Source: Panopea generosa (Eukaryota > Mollusca > Bivalvia > Adapedonta > Hiatellidae). From it: 64,000 bases of DNA. Shown one piece after another: positions 12,365-24,612 of this stretch. Made by a program: the position numbers and the translations under genes. Position 1 is the stretch's first letter; every line of letters starts with the position of its first letter. A model generated the notes under the pieces. The model saw only the letters and a list, made by a program, of their open reading frames with translations, did no database searches and was not told the origin of the DNA. Location: NCBI GenBank assembly GCA_029582155.1, contig CM055895.1:19641004-19705003 (forward strand). Reading direction: 5' to 3'.

Positions 12365-13375
12365 AGAATGCTAGACCCAGTCCATTTTAGGAGTAACTCA
12401 CATGTCTAGACCCAGATCAATCTAAGAGTAACTCATATACATGTCTATACCAAGTCCTGTTTAGAAGTACTTGCATGTCTAGACCCAGTCAAGTTTGGAG
12501 GTTACTTGCATGTCTAGACACAGTCCAGTCTAGGAGTAACTGGCATGTCTAGACCCAGTTTAGTCTAGGAGTAACTGGCATGTCTAGACCCATTCCAGTC
12601 TAGGAGTAACTGGCATGTCTAGACACAGTCCAGTCTAGGAGTATCTTGCATGTCTAGACCCATTCCAGTCTTGGAGTATCTTGCATGTCTAGACCCAGTC
12701 TAGGAGTAACTTGCATTTCTAGACCCAGTTCAGTCTAGAGTAACTTGCATTCCTAAACCCAGTTCAGTCTAGAGTAACTTGCATGTCTACACCCAGTCTA
12801 GAAGTTACTTGCATGTCTAGATCCAGTCCCGCCTAGGAGTAACTTGCAAGTCTAGACCCATCCCAGTCTAGGAGTAACTTACATATCTAGACACAGTCAA
12901 GTCTAGGAGTATATTGCATGTCTAGACCCAGTCCAGTCCGGGAGTAACTTGCATGTCAAGACACAATCAAGTCTAGGAGTAATTTACATGTCTAGACACA
13001 GTCAAGTCAAGGAGTATCTTGCATGTCTAGACCCAGTCCAATCTAGGAGTAACTTACATGTATAGACCTAGTCCAGTCTAGGAGTAACTTGCATGTCTAA
13101 GCCCAGTCCAGTCTAGGAGTAACTTACATGTCTAGACCAAGTCCAGTCTGGGAGTAACTTGCATGTCTAAGCCCAGTCCAGTCTATGAGTAACTTACATG
13201 TCTAGACCCAATCCTGCCTACAAGACTTGCATGTCTAGACCAGTCAAGTCTAGGAGCAACATACATGTCTAGACCCAGTCCAATCTAGGAGTATCTTGCA
13301 TGTCTAGACCCAGTCCAGTCTGGGAGAAACTTACATGTCTAGACCCAGTCCAGTCTAAAAGTAACTTGCATGTCA
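12365..13375. repeat. Minisatellite, 35 bp unit, about 28 copies
   Basis: The unit is built of GTCTAGACCCAGTCCAGTCT plus AGGAGTAACTTGCAT. Variants include ACTGGCAT, ACTTACAT and deletions of the GTCCA part. The first units are the most diverged, and they abut the end of family A copy A4. Confidence 0.93.
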
Positions 13376-14139
13376 TAGTTTGACTATCAGTCTGTAAATG
13401 ACCACTTCTGAATGATAACAGAATAAACATAAAACAAGGACAAGAATAATCAAACATAGGAAGTTACTGATTCATGTACACAAAGCCAGACATATTGATG
13501 ATTGAGCTGTGATTACCATCCAGTTGATGCAATGTTGTCCAAGGATGAATGTCTAAACTCTGCACAGTAGATATGGAGACTGAAACATGAATAATCAATG
13601 TGGAAATCAAGGTTTTCAGCCACCAAATGGAGCTATTGAACTCTATTCCGCATACTCATGAATTCTAAATGTATCTGTAACTAAATTACAGTGCTTCAGA
13701 GTCAAGATACCAGAAATTGGCAGGAGAAACTTTTATCGTTTATTACATTTTGGTTACAAAGAACAGGTCAAGAGAAGGTCCTGGTAGATAGTTAAATTTT
13801 ATACAGCAACCACTGTTACTGGTGGAAGAAGATCCCAGATGCAGATATACAGTCCGTTTTTGGTTGCAAACATAATTGTTATTGCCCGATACAGGTAAGA
13901 CAAGCATAGGTACTCAATTATGAATTGCTTGCATTAAAAATGGTAATTACCCAGTTACCCAGGCCATCTTTAAAAAAATATTTGTTTGCTGTATTTTTCA
14001 TGTGGGTAGATAGGTAACTAATTTTTTTTCTTCCAAATTTTAATTTTGCACAGTCATTTTAAAGGGATTTTATCAGGGATAAAGAGCTATAAATGTCTAA
14101 AAAATAAAATTATTTTAAAAAAAAGATAAAGAGCATCTC
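13376..14139. other. AT-rich spacer, no gene seen
   Basis: No exon, tandem array or recognisable element could be supported. Confidence 0.35.
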
Positions 14140-14545
14140 ATTATCATTGATAAATAAAATCCAATTGGTCTGGTATGTCAAATTCACCAAAACGTAACAT
14201 TATCGATGTTTGAATTGGAGTGCAAAACTTGGAACGAAATCCCCATTCTAAAAATAGACAGCACTTAATTACCTTTATATCATCATTCAGACACATTCTA
14301 AGATGAAATAAATTGTATTACGTGTAAACCCTGTATACGGCATCATATTGAAATCAAAATGTAATCGCGTGACTCATTTAATACATCACAAAATATGTTG
14401 CAATTTTAAACAGGAAATCTATTATAATCTAACCTAGGTGCATAGCCCAAATTAGGAAATCCCTTTTCAATATTTTATTTTGTCATGTTTAAAAATATAT
14501 CCTTTGGGCATTGCGTATCAGTGAGTATTTATATATATATATAAG
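14140..14545 (+). repeat. Dispersed repeat family C, copy 2
   Basis: It aligns over nearly its whole length with 11190-11545, and its 3' part (TCTAACCTAGGTGCATAGCC to CATTGCGTATCAGTGAGTAT) also matches the reverse complement of 28075-28240. It ends in a short (TA)n run at 14531-14542. There is no coding capacity. Confidence 0.78.
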
Positions 14546-15017
14546 GATGCTATATTTTAAATAAATATTTTAAGACAATTAAAATTTTTTGAAAAATCCT
14601 GATATATTCACTTTATAGAAAAAAGAACATAAATCATGAAAAAAAAAATCAAACGTCTTGAAAATCAAAAGAAGTTTGGGTAGCGGCAATTTTGAGTAAG
14701 AAGGTAGGAGTAAGGCAAACAATTTATTTTTAAAGGACGGCCAATCTTTACACCTATACCGTACAATGATGATCTTTAAACTTCGAATCAACTGTACAAT
14801 TTTCCTACACAAAAGTTTTTTTACCAAGCTGGGCTCTACGAAGAGCTCAGTGGTGACAGGTAAGTGATCTTGAGACACTTCCTCAGACTACTGGGCCACA
14901 GAAAGCCTTTAAAACATACCATTATTGGAAAGACAACACTTGTCAACTATGGAGGTCTGCATTTTGTTTATAGTATGAGGAACAGAATTGCCCTCATTCC
15001 TGAATAGACAGACTGGT
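14546..15017. other. AT-rich spacer, no gene seen
   Basis: A minus-strand open frame at 14878-14579 (99 codons) has no domain or splice support and very AT-driven composition, so I do not call it. Confidence 0.35.
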
Positions 15018-15147
15018 CTGCTCGAGTACTGGTTTACCTTTCAGGATCCCACGAAACAGTGGCTAGGTTAACTGATCATCTGTTAGCCCATAATGGCATT
15101 ATAATGACGCTTAATATTTAATTAATCAATCAATCAATTAATCAATC
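15018..15147 (+). mobile_element. tRNA-derived SINE (family S1), 3' fragment
   Basis: Only the 3' half is present: CTGCTCGAGTACTGGTTTAC, AAACAGTGGCTAGGTTAACT, GATCATCTGTTAGCCC, ATGACGCTTAATATT and an ATCAATCAATCAATTA tail. A 5'-truncated copy like this is typical of LINE-mobilised SINEs. Confidence 0.82.
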
Positions 15148-16090
15148 ATATGAAGTACTGGACCTTAATTCATCACTAATTTGCATCCAAGATTTAGACT
15201 CAGACTCAAAATGTAAAACTTTTAAGATTTACGTTACTTTTATTAAATAAGAAGATTACTATATTCATTTGCTGAAACAAGCAGTTTTAATGATTATATA
15301 ACAGAAAATGTTACAGGATCATATTTATCACTAACAATTATTGTATATTTATTTGACTTTTTAAAAATGTAAGATTTGAGTCTAGGTCCGATTCTCTGAC
15401 TCAAATTACTGATGAATTTAGGCCCAGTACTAACATTAGTCATACGCTTCAATACTAGTAATGTAGGAAACAAAAAACACATTTTTTTTTTCTACTATTT
15501 CAAACAGAATTAGATATAAGCCTGGTTGCATGATTGCATTCCTATTTTTTGTGATTGGCATTAGCTCTTCATATTTTCTACAGACAAAACCAAAACTTCG
15601 CAAGGTCATCCTTAGGTACAGTCAGCCAATCTAAACTGAAAATAAGGCAATCCATGGCTCTCCACAATTTCCTGTATATCTATTACAAAACATCTACTTT
15701 CATGTAATTTTGTGTGTGTTTTTTCAATACTGAGAGAGTGTGAGTCTGAAAGAAATATTCAATTTATCCCTTACATTTTCATTCTCTATGATTGCGAATA
15801 ACAGTGTGTGTTTTTTTCCAATACCCTGACATTAGCATCACTGTCTTACACATCTATCATTTCTTTTTCCCCTACAGTAAACATCAACATCAGATCACAC
15901 CAGCACACAATCTTCTTATTTAATCAATGGTCACCTGCCATCGCGCCGAACAGTAAATTAGGCAGTCGTCACCTCAACATTTGACTAGTGTTAAATCATC
16001 ACGTCCGCAGTTTCAGCAAAACAAACATTTGTAGCCAATATTTATCTCACTTTTATAATGTGTGGTTCAAGTCGATCAATATACGATGTA
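15148..16090. other. AT-rich spacer, no gene seen
   Basis: No exon or repeat could be supported. The part at 15880-16080 is less AT-rich and looks single copy. Confidence 0.35.
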
Positions 16091-16094
16091 GGAG

Positions 16095-17557
16095 CTGATG
16101 ATCAATCAGCAGATGGAACTGTTTGCAGATATAAATACCAGTAATGTTGAAGATATAAATACCAGTAATGTTGATCTGTCAGCAGACGGAACTGTTTGCA
16201 GATATAAATACCAGTAATGTTGAAGATATAAATACCAGTAATGTTGATCTGTCAGCAGACGGAACTGTTTGCAGATATAAATACCAGTAATGTTGATCTG
16301 TCAGCAGATAAGACAGTTTGCAGATATAAATACCAGTAATGTTGATCTGTCAGCGGAAAGGACTGTTTGCAGATATGAACATCAGTAATGTTGATCTGTC
16401 AGCAGATAAGACAGTTTGCAGATATAAATACCAGTAATGCTGACCAGTCAGCAGATCAGACAGTTTGCAGATATAAATACCAGTAATGTTGATCTGTCAG
16501 CAGAAAGGACTGTTTGCAGATATAAATACCAGTAAAGTTGATCAGTCAGCAGATAGGACTGTTTGCAGATATAAATACCAGTAATGTTGATCTGTCAGCA
16601 GATAAGACAGTTTGCAGATATAAATACCAGTAAAGTTGATCTATTAGCAGATAGGACTGTTTGCAGATATAAATACCAGTAATGTTGATCAGTCAGCAGA
16701 TCAGACTGTTGGCAGATATAAATACCTGTTATGTTGATCTGTCAGCAGAAAGGACTGTTTGCAGATATAAATACCAGTTATGTTGTTCTGTCAGCAGATA
16801 GGACAGTTTGCAGATATAAATACCAGTAATGTTGATCTGTTAGCAGATAGGACAGTTTGCAGATATAAATACCAATAAAGTTGATCTGTCAGCAGATCGG
16901 ACTGTTTGCAGATATAAATACCAGTTGTGTTGATCTGTCAGCAGATAGGACAGTTTGCAGATATAAATACCAGTAAAGTTGATCAGTCAGCAGATAGGAC
17001 AGTTTGCAGATATAAATACCAGTTGTGTTGATCTGTCAGCAGATAGGACAGTTTGTAGATATAAATACCAGTAAAGTTGATCAGTCAGCAGATCGGACTG
17101 TTTGTATATATAAATACCAGTAAAGTTTATCTGTTAGCAGATAGGACTGTTTGCAAATATAAATACCAGTTATGTTGATCTGTCAGCAGACAGGACAGTT
17201 TGCAGATATAAATACCAGTTATGTTGATCCAGTTATGTTGATCTGTCTGCAGACAGGACAGTTTGCAGAAATAAATACCAGTTATGTTGATCTGTCAGCA
17301 GACAGGACTGTTTGCAGATACAAATACCAGTAATGTTGATCTGTCAGCAGACAGAAAGGTTTGCAGATATAAATACCAGTAATGTTGATCTGTCAGCAGA
17401 CAGGACAGTTTGCAGATACAAATACCAGTAATGTGGATCTGTCATTTGCAGATATAAATATCAGTAATGTTGTTCTGTCAGCAGATAGGACAGTTTGCAG
17501 ATATAAATACCAGTAAAGTTTATCTGTTAGCAGACAGGACAGTTTGCAGATATAAAT
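16095..17557. repeat. Minisatellite, 49 bp unit, about 30 copies
   Basis: The unit contains GTTGATCTGTCAGCAGATAG, GACAGTTTGCAGATATAAAT and ACCAGTAAT. Copies vary at ACAGTTTG or ACTGTTTG and at AATGTTG, AAAGTTG or TATGTTG. Short internal duplications occur near 16140 and 17230. The minus-strand open frame that reaches into it is an artefact. Confidence 0.94.
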
Positions 17558-17980
17558 AATTATAGTTTTAAGTGTTTCCAACAATGAATATATTTCTTCA
17601 TGGATGAGGCCTGTGCTTATACGGAAAATAACTATAAACTGCTCAAAATTGATGGAAATTTGCAAAAATGGGGATATAGGTACTATTTGGCTTCTCACAA
17701 TCCTATTAGAGTAATGTTCTGTTGAAAATCGTACAAAAATTTGAAAATCTACACATATTTATGAAATAGCTATATTTTTAGGCCAATATCGTAGATTCAT
17801 GGCTCCACCCTTTATGCAAACATATTTCTTTCTGTTTCTTTCAATATATTGTGTAACTTTTCATGAAATGACAGCTTAAATTCCTTTTCCTTCTATTCTG
17901 TTTTATATTTTTCTATGTATGTATCAATAATGCAGAGAATTGACCTTTGTTTTGAAATATCAACATTCTGGTTCCTTTAT
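17558..17980. other. AT-rich spacer, no gene seen
   Basis: No exon, array or element could be supported before the TTAA at 17981. Confidence 0.35.
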
Positions 17981-18022
17981 TTAACCCTTAACTCCATAGA
18001 TACTAATCACAGAAGGCCTTTG

Positions 18023-18087
18023 AAACCAGTGCAGGAAGAGTGCAGATTGCTTGTAACGAGCAATCTGAACACTTCCTGCACTGTTTT
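18023..18087. other. Near-perfect 25 bp stem-loop in the piggyBac-type MITE
   Basis: The left arm at 18027-18051 (starts CAGTGCAGGAAGAGTG) and right arm at 18059-18083 (ends CACTTCCTGCACTG) are reverse complements with two or three mismatches, separated by the 7 nt loop TGTAACG. If transcribed it would form a short hairpin. The loop is short for an ordinary microRNA precursor, so a structural part of the transposon end is more likely. Confidence 0.85.
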
Positions 18088-18142
18088 CCACTGTCAGGTA
18101 ATATAAACATAATTCATCAAATAATTCAAAAGCCTTTTATAC

Positions 18143-18600
18143 TTTAGGTGTCCAAAGGCGTCTATATTAGAGGTGTCCAAAGGCGTCTATATTAGAGGTA
18201 TCCAAAAGTGTCTATATAAGAGGTGTCCAAGGGCGTCTATATTAGAGGTATCAAAAGGCGTCTATATTAGAGGTGTCCAAAGGCGTCTAAATTAGAGGTG
18301 TCCAAAGGCGTCTATATAAGAGGTGTCCTAAGGCATCTATATTAGAGGTGTCCAAAGCCTTCTATATTAGAGGAGTCCAAAGGCGTCTATATAAGAGGTG
18401 TCCAAAGGTGTCTTTATTAGAGGTGTTCAAAGGCATCTATATAAGAGGTGTCAAAAGGTGTCTTTATTAGAGGTGTCCAAAGGCCTCTATATAAGAGGTG
18501 TCCAAAGGCGTCTATATTAGAGGTGTCAAAAGGCGTCTATATAACAGGTGTCCAAAGGCGTCTATATTAGAGGTGTCCAAAGGCGTCTATATTTAGTAAA
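18143..18600. repeat. Minisatellite, 25 bp unit, about 18 copies
   Basis: The unit is made of AGGTGTCCAAAGGCGTCTAT plus ATTAG or ATAAG. Length is nearly constant at 25 bp. The array lies inside the TTAA-flanked element and stops about 10 bp before its right terminal repeat. Confidence 0.95.
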
Positions 18601-18607
18601 GGGTTAA

Positions 18608-20290
18608 ACTATAATTATGATCTCCAGGTGATTCATTTCTGAGAAAGCTATATAATATTATTATAGTCTGCCATTGGCAATACAGAAGGTATCTGGTAAA
18701 AGTATAAACAAATAACTTCTCGCGTGGTTTCAGTTTGAAAAAAAGAACACCAATGATTTCTTCAAAAATCGCAATTAATTAGGTTTAGCAAGCAATGCAT
18801 CAATTGTTATCAATCGAGTTTGAGTTAGAAATAATCATTTTACATTTAAAATCACAGAATAAAGCATTATAATGACTTTCACATTGTACTGCCTAATAAC
18901 AAGTCCACAGTTAAGTGGCATTATGCAGAATCAACTATATCTCAGATGCCACTCAAGCTTAAGTTATATATTTCCCCTCGACAACGACCAATCAGGCTTC
19001 TATTAATATGCATACAGACAGATGGTTAATGGGAAATGATGACCCCCAAGTTAACGCCACTCAATATAATGACTTCGGGGACCAACACTTCTATGATAGA
19101 CATATATTCTATATCAACAATTTATATGTTTACATTACAGGAGCATGTTCATTTCATATCCATGGGAGTTGAACTTCATATCAGTTATAGAGCTTATTTA
19201 CACATGAACAAAAAATACAAAGAAAAACTTTAAACACTGAACTGACAGGACCAGAGGTAGAGGTAGTTCTAAAATTGACCTGACCCGAAAAATGACTATC
19301 GCTCCACCCACTAGCCATGTGGCATTGTTTGTCCAAGTAAATGTTTACCTAGACATTGTCAGCTTGTCTAAGGAAAATGACAGTAGAGCAACCAATATCT
19401 ATCGCTGATTGGATTATCCGCTTGTTAGATTGACAGCCCAAGTCTGGTCATTTAGAGCATCATGGTAAAAGATCAATCAAGGGTTGTGACTTCAACCTTT
19501 TGATTGCACCAGTGTTTCGATCACCGCATCTTTTTATTATGTGTTAATTTACAACATCAATAATTATAGACAAGATCACAACCAAGGATACTTTTACTGA
19601 AGGGTGTATTTTACAGCACTGAGTTGTATATACAAACGTTGCAACAATGAATGGAAACCAAAGCAATATAACAAAATACAGAATGTAAATAGTTTAGTTT
19701 AAAAGAAAGTTTTAAAAACAATGGTAGTGGCATTATGATCCAACAATGGTAGTGGCATTATGATCCAACAATGGTAGTGGCATTATGATCCAACAATACT
19801 ATTAACAAGGTCTTTTCATCAAATTTTATATTTTCTAGCAATAATTTGAAGAAATCAACAGACATTTGATACATTGTGAACCTCAAGCCGAGTTATCACA
19901 GTAACACCGTATGAGGAATAACATGTATATTTTACATAGGTTCCCAATTGACTTTCCATAACTTTAATCCAGCACAAAACTGCGCAAAACAGTTCCTAGA
20001 GCTAGTAAAACCTCCTGAACCGAAAATCTTTTCTTAAATACACATGAAATGTTGTACTATATATTCACAGTGAAAATAAAACTTACAATGATTTACTGTT
20101 TATTTCTCTTTAGACTTAATGTACATGTATATCCTGAGCCATTACATATTTCAAATAAGATCAGTGTAACTGTGTTCGCACTTTGTCATCAAGATCACGT
20201 TACTTACCAAACTTTGCCTGGAGATATGGAATTTCAAGCTTTGACTCCAAGTTCATATTGATCAGTTCAAGAATACACAATGGAAACTCA
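18608..20290. other. Spacer with single-copy-like patches, no gene seen
   Basis: No exon could be supported. The segment near 19290-19460 is more balanced in composition and contains phrases like GATTGGATTATCC and AGATTGACAGCCC, which resemble homeodomain-type sites; this is suggestive only. A three-copy 25 bp repeat lies at 19718-19797. Short open frames at 19036-19233 and 20049-20261 have no support. Confidence 0.35.
19718..19797. repeat. Short tandem repeat, 25 bp unit, about 3 copies
   Basis: Three consecutive identical copies of a unit containing AACAATGGTAGTGGCATTAT. Identity suggests a very recent tandem duplication. Confidence 0.95.
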
Positions 20291-20295
20291 GAAAT

Positions 20296-23110
20296 ACAAC
20301 TAATAGTCTACTATAGAATCATAGAACTCAGAGACATAATTTATAGTATACTATAGAACTATAGAACTCAGAGACATAATTGATAGTATACTACAGAACC
20401 ATAGAACTCAGAGACATAATTGATAGTATACTACAGAACCATAGAACTCAGAGACATAATTGATAGTATACTATAGAACTATAGAACTCAGAGACATAAT
20501 TGATAGTATACTATAGAACTATAGAATTCAGAGACATAATTGATAGTATACTATAAAACTATAGAACTCAGAGACATAATTGATAGTATACTATAGAACT
20601 ATAGAACTCAGAGACATAATTGATAGTATACTATAGAACTATAGAACTCAGAGACATAATTGATAGTATACTATAGAACTATAGAACTCAGAGACATAAT
20701 TGATAGTATACTATAGAACCATAGAACTCAGAGACATAATTGATAGTATACTACAGAACCATAGAACTCAGAGACATAATTGATAGTATACAACAGAACC
20801 ATAGAACTCAGAGACATAATTGATAGTATACTACAGAACCATAGAACTCAGAGACATAATTGATAGTATACAACAGAACCATAGAACTCAGAGACATAAT
20901 TTATAGTATACTATAGAACTATAGAACTCAGAGACATAATTTATAGTATACTATAGAACCATAGAACTCAGACACATAATTGATAGTATACTACAGAACC
21001 ATAGAACTCAGAGACATAATTGATAGTATACTACAGAACCATAGAACTCAGAGACATAATTGATAGTATACAACAGAACCATAGAACTCAGAGACATAAT
21101 TGATAGTATACTACAGAACCATAGAACTCAGAGACATAATTGATAGTATACTATATAACCATAGAACTCAGAGACATAACTGATAGTATACAACAGAACC
21201 ATAGAACTCAGAGACATAATTTATAGTATACTATAGAACCATAGAACTCTGAGACATAATTTATAGTATACTATAGAACTATAGAACTCAGAGACATAAT
21301 TTATAGTATACTATAGAACCATAGAACTCAGAGACATAATTTATAGTATACTATAGAACCATAGAACTCAGAGACATAATTTATAGTATACTATAGAACC
21401 ATAGAACTCAGAGACATAATTTATAGTATACTATAGAACCATAGCACTCAGAGACATAATTTATAGTATACTATAGAACTACAGAACTCAGAGACATAAT
21501 TTATAGTATACTATAGAACCATAGAACTCAGAGACATAATTTATAGTATACTATAGAACTATAGAACTCAGAGACATAATTTATAGTATACTATAGAACC
21601 ATAGAACTCAGAGACATAATTTATAGTATACTATAGAACTATAGAACTCAGAGACATAATTTATAGTATACTATAGAACCATAGAACTCAGAGACATAAT
21701 TTATAGTATACTATAGAACCATAGAACTCAGAGACATAATTTATAGTATACTATAGAACTATAGAACTCAGAGACATAATTTATAGTATACTATAGAACC
21801 ATAGAACTCAGAGACATAATTTATAGTATACTATAGAACTACAGAACTCAGAGACATAATTTATAGTATACTATAGAACCACAGAACTCAGAGACATAAT
21901 TTATAGTATACTATAGAACTATAGAACTCACGAGACATAATTTATAGTATACTATAGAACCATAGAACTCAGAGACATAATTTATAGTATACTATAGAAC
22001 CATAGAACTCAGAGACATAATTGATAGTATACTATAGAACTATAGAACTCAGAGACATAATTGATAGTATTCTATAGAACCATAGAACTCAGAGACATAA
22101 ATGATAATATTCTATAAAACCATAGAACTCAGAGACATAATTGATAGTATACTATAGAACTATAGAACTCAGAGACATAATTGATAATATACTATAGAAC
22201 CATATAACTCAGAGACATAATTGATAGTATGCTATAGAACCATAGAACTCAGAGACATAATTGATAGTATACTATAGAACCATAGAGCTCAGACATAATT
22301 GATAGTATACTATAGAACCATATACTTCAGAGACATAATTGATAGTATACTATAGAACTATAGAACTCAGAGACATAATTGATAATATACTATAGAACCA
22401 TATAACTCAGAGACATAATTAATAGTATACTATAGAATCATAGAACTCAGAGACATAATTGATAGTATACTATAGAACCATAGAGGTCAGACATAATTGA
22501 TAGTATACTATAGAACCATATACTTCAGAGACATAATTGATAGTATACTATAGAACCATAGAACTCAAGAGACATAATTGATAATATACTATAGAACCAT
22601 AGAACTCAGAGACATAATTGATAGTATACTATAGAACCATAGAACTCAGAGACATAATTGATAGTATACTATAGAACCATATACCTCAGAGACATAATTG
22701 ATAGTATACTATAGAACCGTAGAACTCAGAGACATAATTGATAGTATACTATAGAACCATAGAACTCAGAGCAATAATTGATAGTACTATAGAACCATAT
22801 AACTCAGAGACATAATTGATAGTTTACCATAGAACCAGTATTAAGCACTTACTCAGGGACACAACTAATAGTCTACTAGTAGAACCTTTTTTAGCACTTA
22901 CTTAATGGTACGGCTAATAGTCTACTAGTAGAACCATTTCTAGCACTTACTCAGGGACACAACTGATAGTCTACTAGTCTAACCATATTACTCAGGGACA
23001 CATCTAACAGTCTACTAGTATAACCATATTATTCAGGGACACAACTAATAGCCTACTAGTAGAACCATATCACTCAGGGACACAACTAATAGTCTACTAA
23101 TTGAGCCATA
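20296..23110. repeat. Minisatellite, 40 bp unit, about 64 regular copies plus a degenerate end
   Basis: The unit contains AGAGACATAATTGATAGTAT and ACTATAGAACCATAGAACTC. It is regular from about 20300 to 22830 and then decays into longer diverged units (CAGGGACACAACTAATAGTC) up to about 23110. Variants occur in blocks: AATTGATAG dominates at about 20360-20880 and after 22010, AATTTATAG at about 20880-22010. Small indels appear from 21930 on. It is AT-rich and non-coding. Confidence 0.96.
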
Positions 23111-23540
23111 ACTTAGCACCTATCCAGACGCACAATGGTTAATTTTATGATAAAACACCTGCTAGCAGGTCCCCCAATTCTACCACCAGGGCACTACAAG
23201 GGACAACACTATTTGGTAACAATTACGACAGAATGACTCAATGAAGAAAGCCCATAGATAATGGAAAGTTACACCAATCAATAGCACAAAATAAGAATTT
23301 ACTTCGGTGCCAACACGTGTGCTGACACATGCTGATACTTAATGGTAGATTGCAGAATTATTGAGCTGATGTTTATTGATGTCTCCTTAATATATTGCCT
23401 CCCAGTTGGTACAATTATTGACTTTCTTTATTAATTAATATGTTGCGACTATAAATTCTGGCTTGAGCAATTATATTGTTTGCCCAGACAAATATCTGTC
23501 AGTTATAAGAAGGTTTTGGCCTGATAGGTTAATTCAAGCA
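23111..23540. other. Spacer, no gene seen
   Basis: No exon, array or recognisable element could be supported. Confidence 0.35.
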
Positions 23541-23549
23541 CTGTCATCT

Positions 23550-24612
23550 CCATATTTATATTTTCATTGTCTACACATCTCTATATCTATATGACTATTG
23601 TCTACACATCTCTATATCTATATGACCATTGTCTACACATCTCTATATCTATATGACCATTGTCTACCCATCTCTATATCTTTATTTTCACTGTCTGCTC
23701 ATCACTATAGCTTTATTTTTATCATCTATAATTCTCTATATCTATATTTTCATTGTTTACCCATCTCCATATCTATATTTTCATTGTCTACCCATCTCTC
23801 TATATCTATATTTTCATTGTATACCCATCTCCATATCTATATTTTCATTGTCTACACCCATTTCTCTATATCTATATTTTCATTGCCAACCCATCTCTCG
23901 ATATCTATATTTGCATTGTATACCCATCTCCATATCTATATTTTCATTGTCTACCCATCTCTCTATATCTTTATTTTCATTGTCTACCCATCTCTCTATA
24001 TCTATATTTTCATTGCCTACCAATCTCTCTATATCTATATTTTCATTGTCTACCCATCTCTCTATATCTATATATCTATATTTTCAATGCCTACCCATCT
24101 CCATTTCTATATTTTCATTGTCTACCCATCTCTCTATATCTATATTTTCATTGTTTACCCATCTCTCTATATCTATATTTCCATTGCCTTGACATCTCTA
24201 TATCTATATTTTAATTGTCTACCCATCTCAATATCTTTACTTCCACTGTCTACCCATACCCATCTTTTTCATTGTCTTCCCATCTCTATATCTATATTTT
24301 CATTGTTTACCCATCTCTATATCTATATTTTCATTGTTTACCCATCTCTATATCTATATTGTCATTGTCTACCCATCTCTATATCTACATTTTCATTGTT
24401 TTCCCATCTCTATATCTATACTTTAATTGTCTTCCCATTTCAATATATCTATATTTTCATTGTCTAGCCATACCCATATTTTCACTGTCTACCCATCTCT
24501 ATATCTATATTTTCAGTGTCTACCCATCTCTATATCTATATTTTTATTGTCTACCTATCTCTGTATCTATATTTTTATTGTCTTCTTATCTCTGTATCTA
24601 TATTTTCATTGT
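23550..24612. repeat. Minisatellite, ~32 bp pyrimidine-rich unit, about 33 copies
   Basis: The unit contains TTTTCATTGTCTACCCATCT then CTATATCTATA. Length varies from about 30 to 36 bp through gain or loss of CT or TA dinucleotides. The plus strand is strongly pyrimidine-rich. Overlapping open frames of up to 289 codons in all three plus frames, made only of I, S, Y, L, F, H, P and T, are by-products of a stop-free repeat. Confidence 0.94.

Larger units (their letters stand above)
17981..18607. mobile_element. piggyBac-type MITE with internal hairpin and minisatellite
   Basis: TTAA lies at 17981-17984 and again at 18604-18607. Between them the ends are CCCTTAACT (left) and AGTAAAGGG (right, reverse complement CCCTTTACT), so 8 of 9 terminal bases match as an inverted repeat. 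A TTAA target site plus CCCTT-type ends is the signature of piggyBac-superfamily elements. The element is 619 bp, has no transposase, and holds a 25 bp stem-loop near the left end and an 18-copy 25 bp array filling the right two thirds. It is non-autonomous. Assignment rests on the ends alone. Confidence 0.68.
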
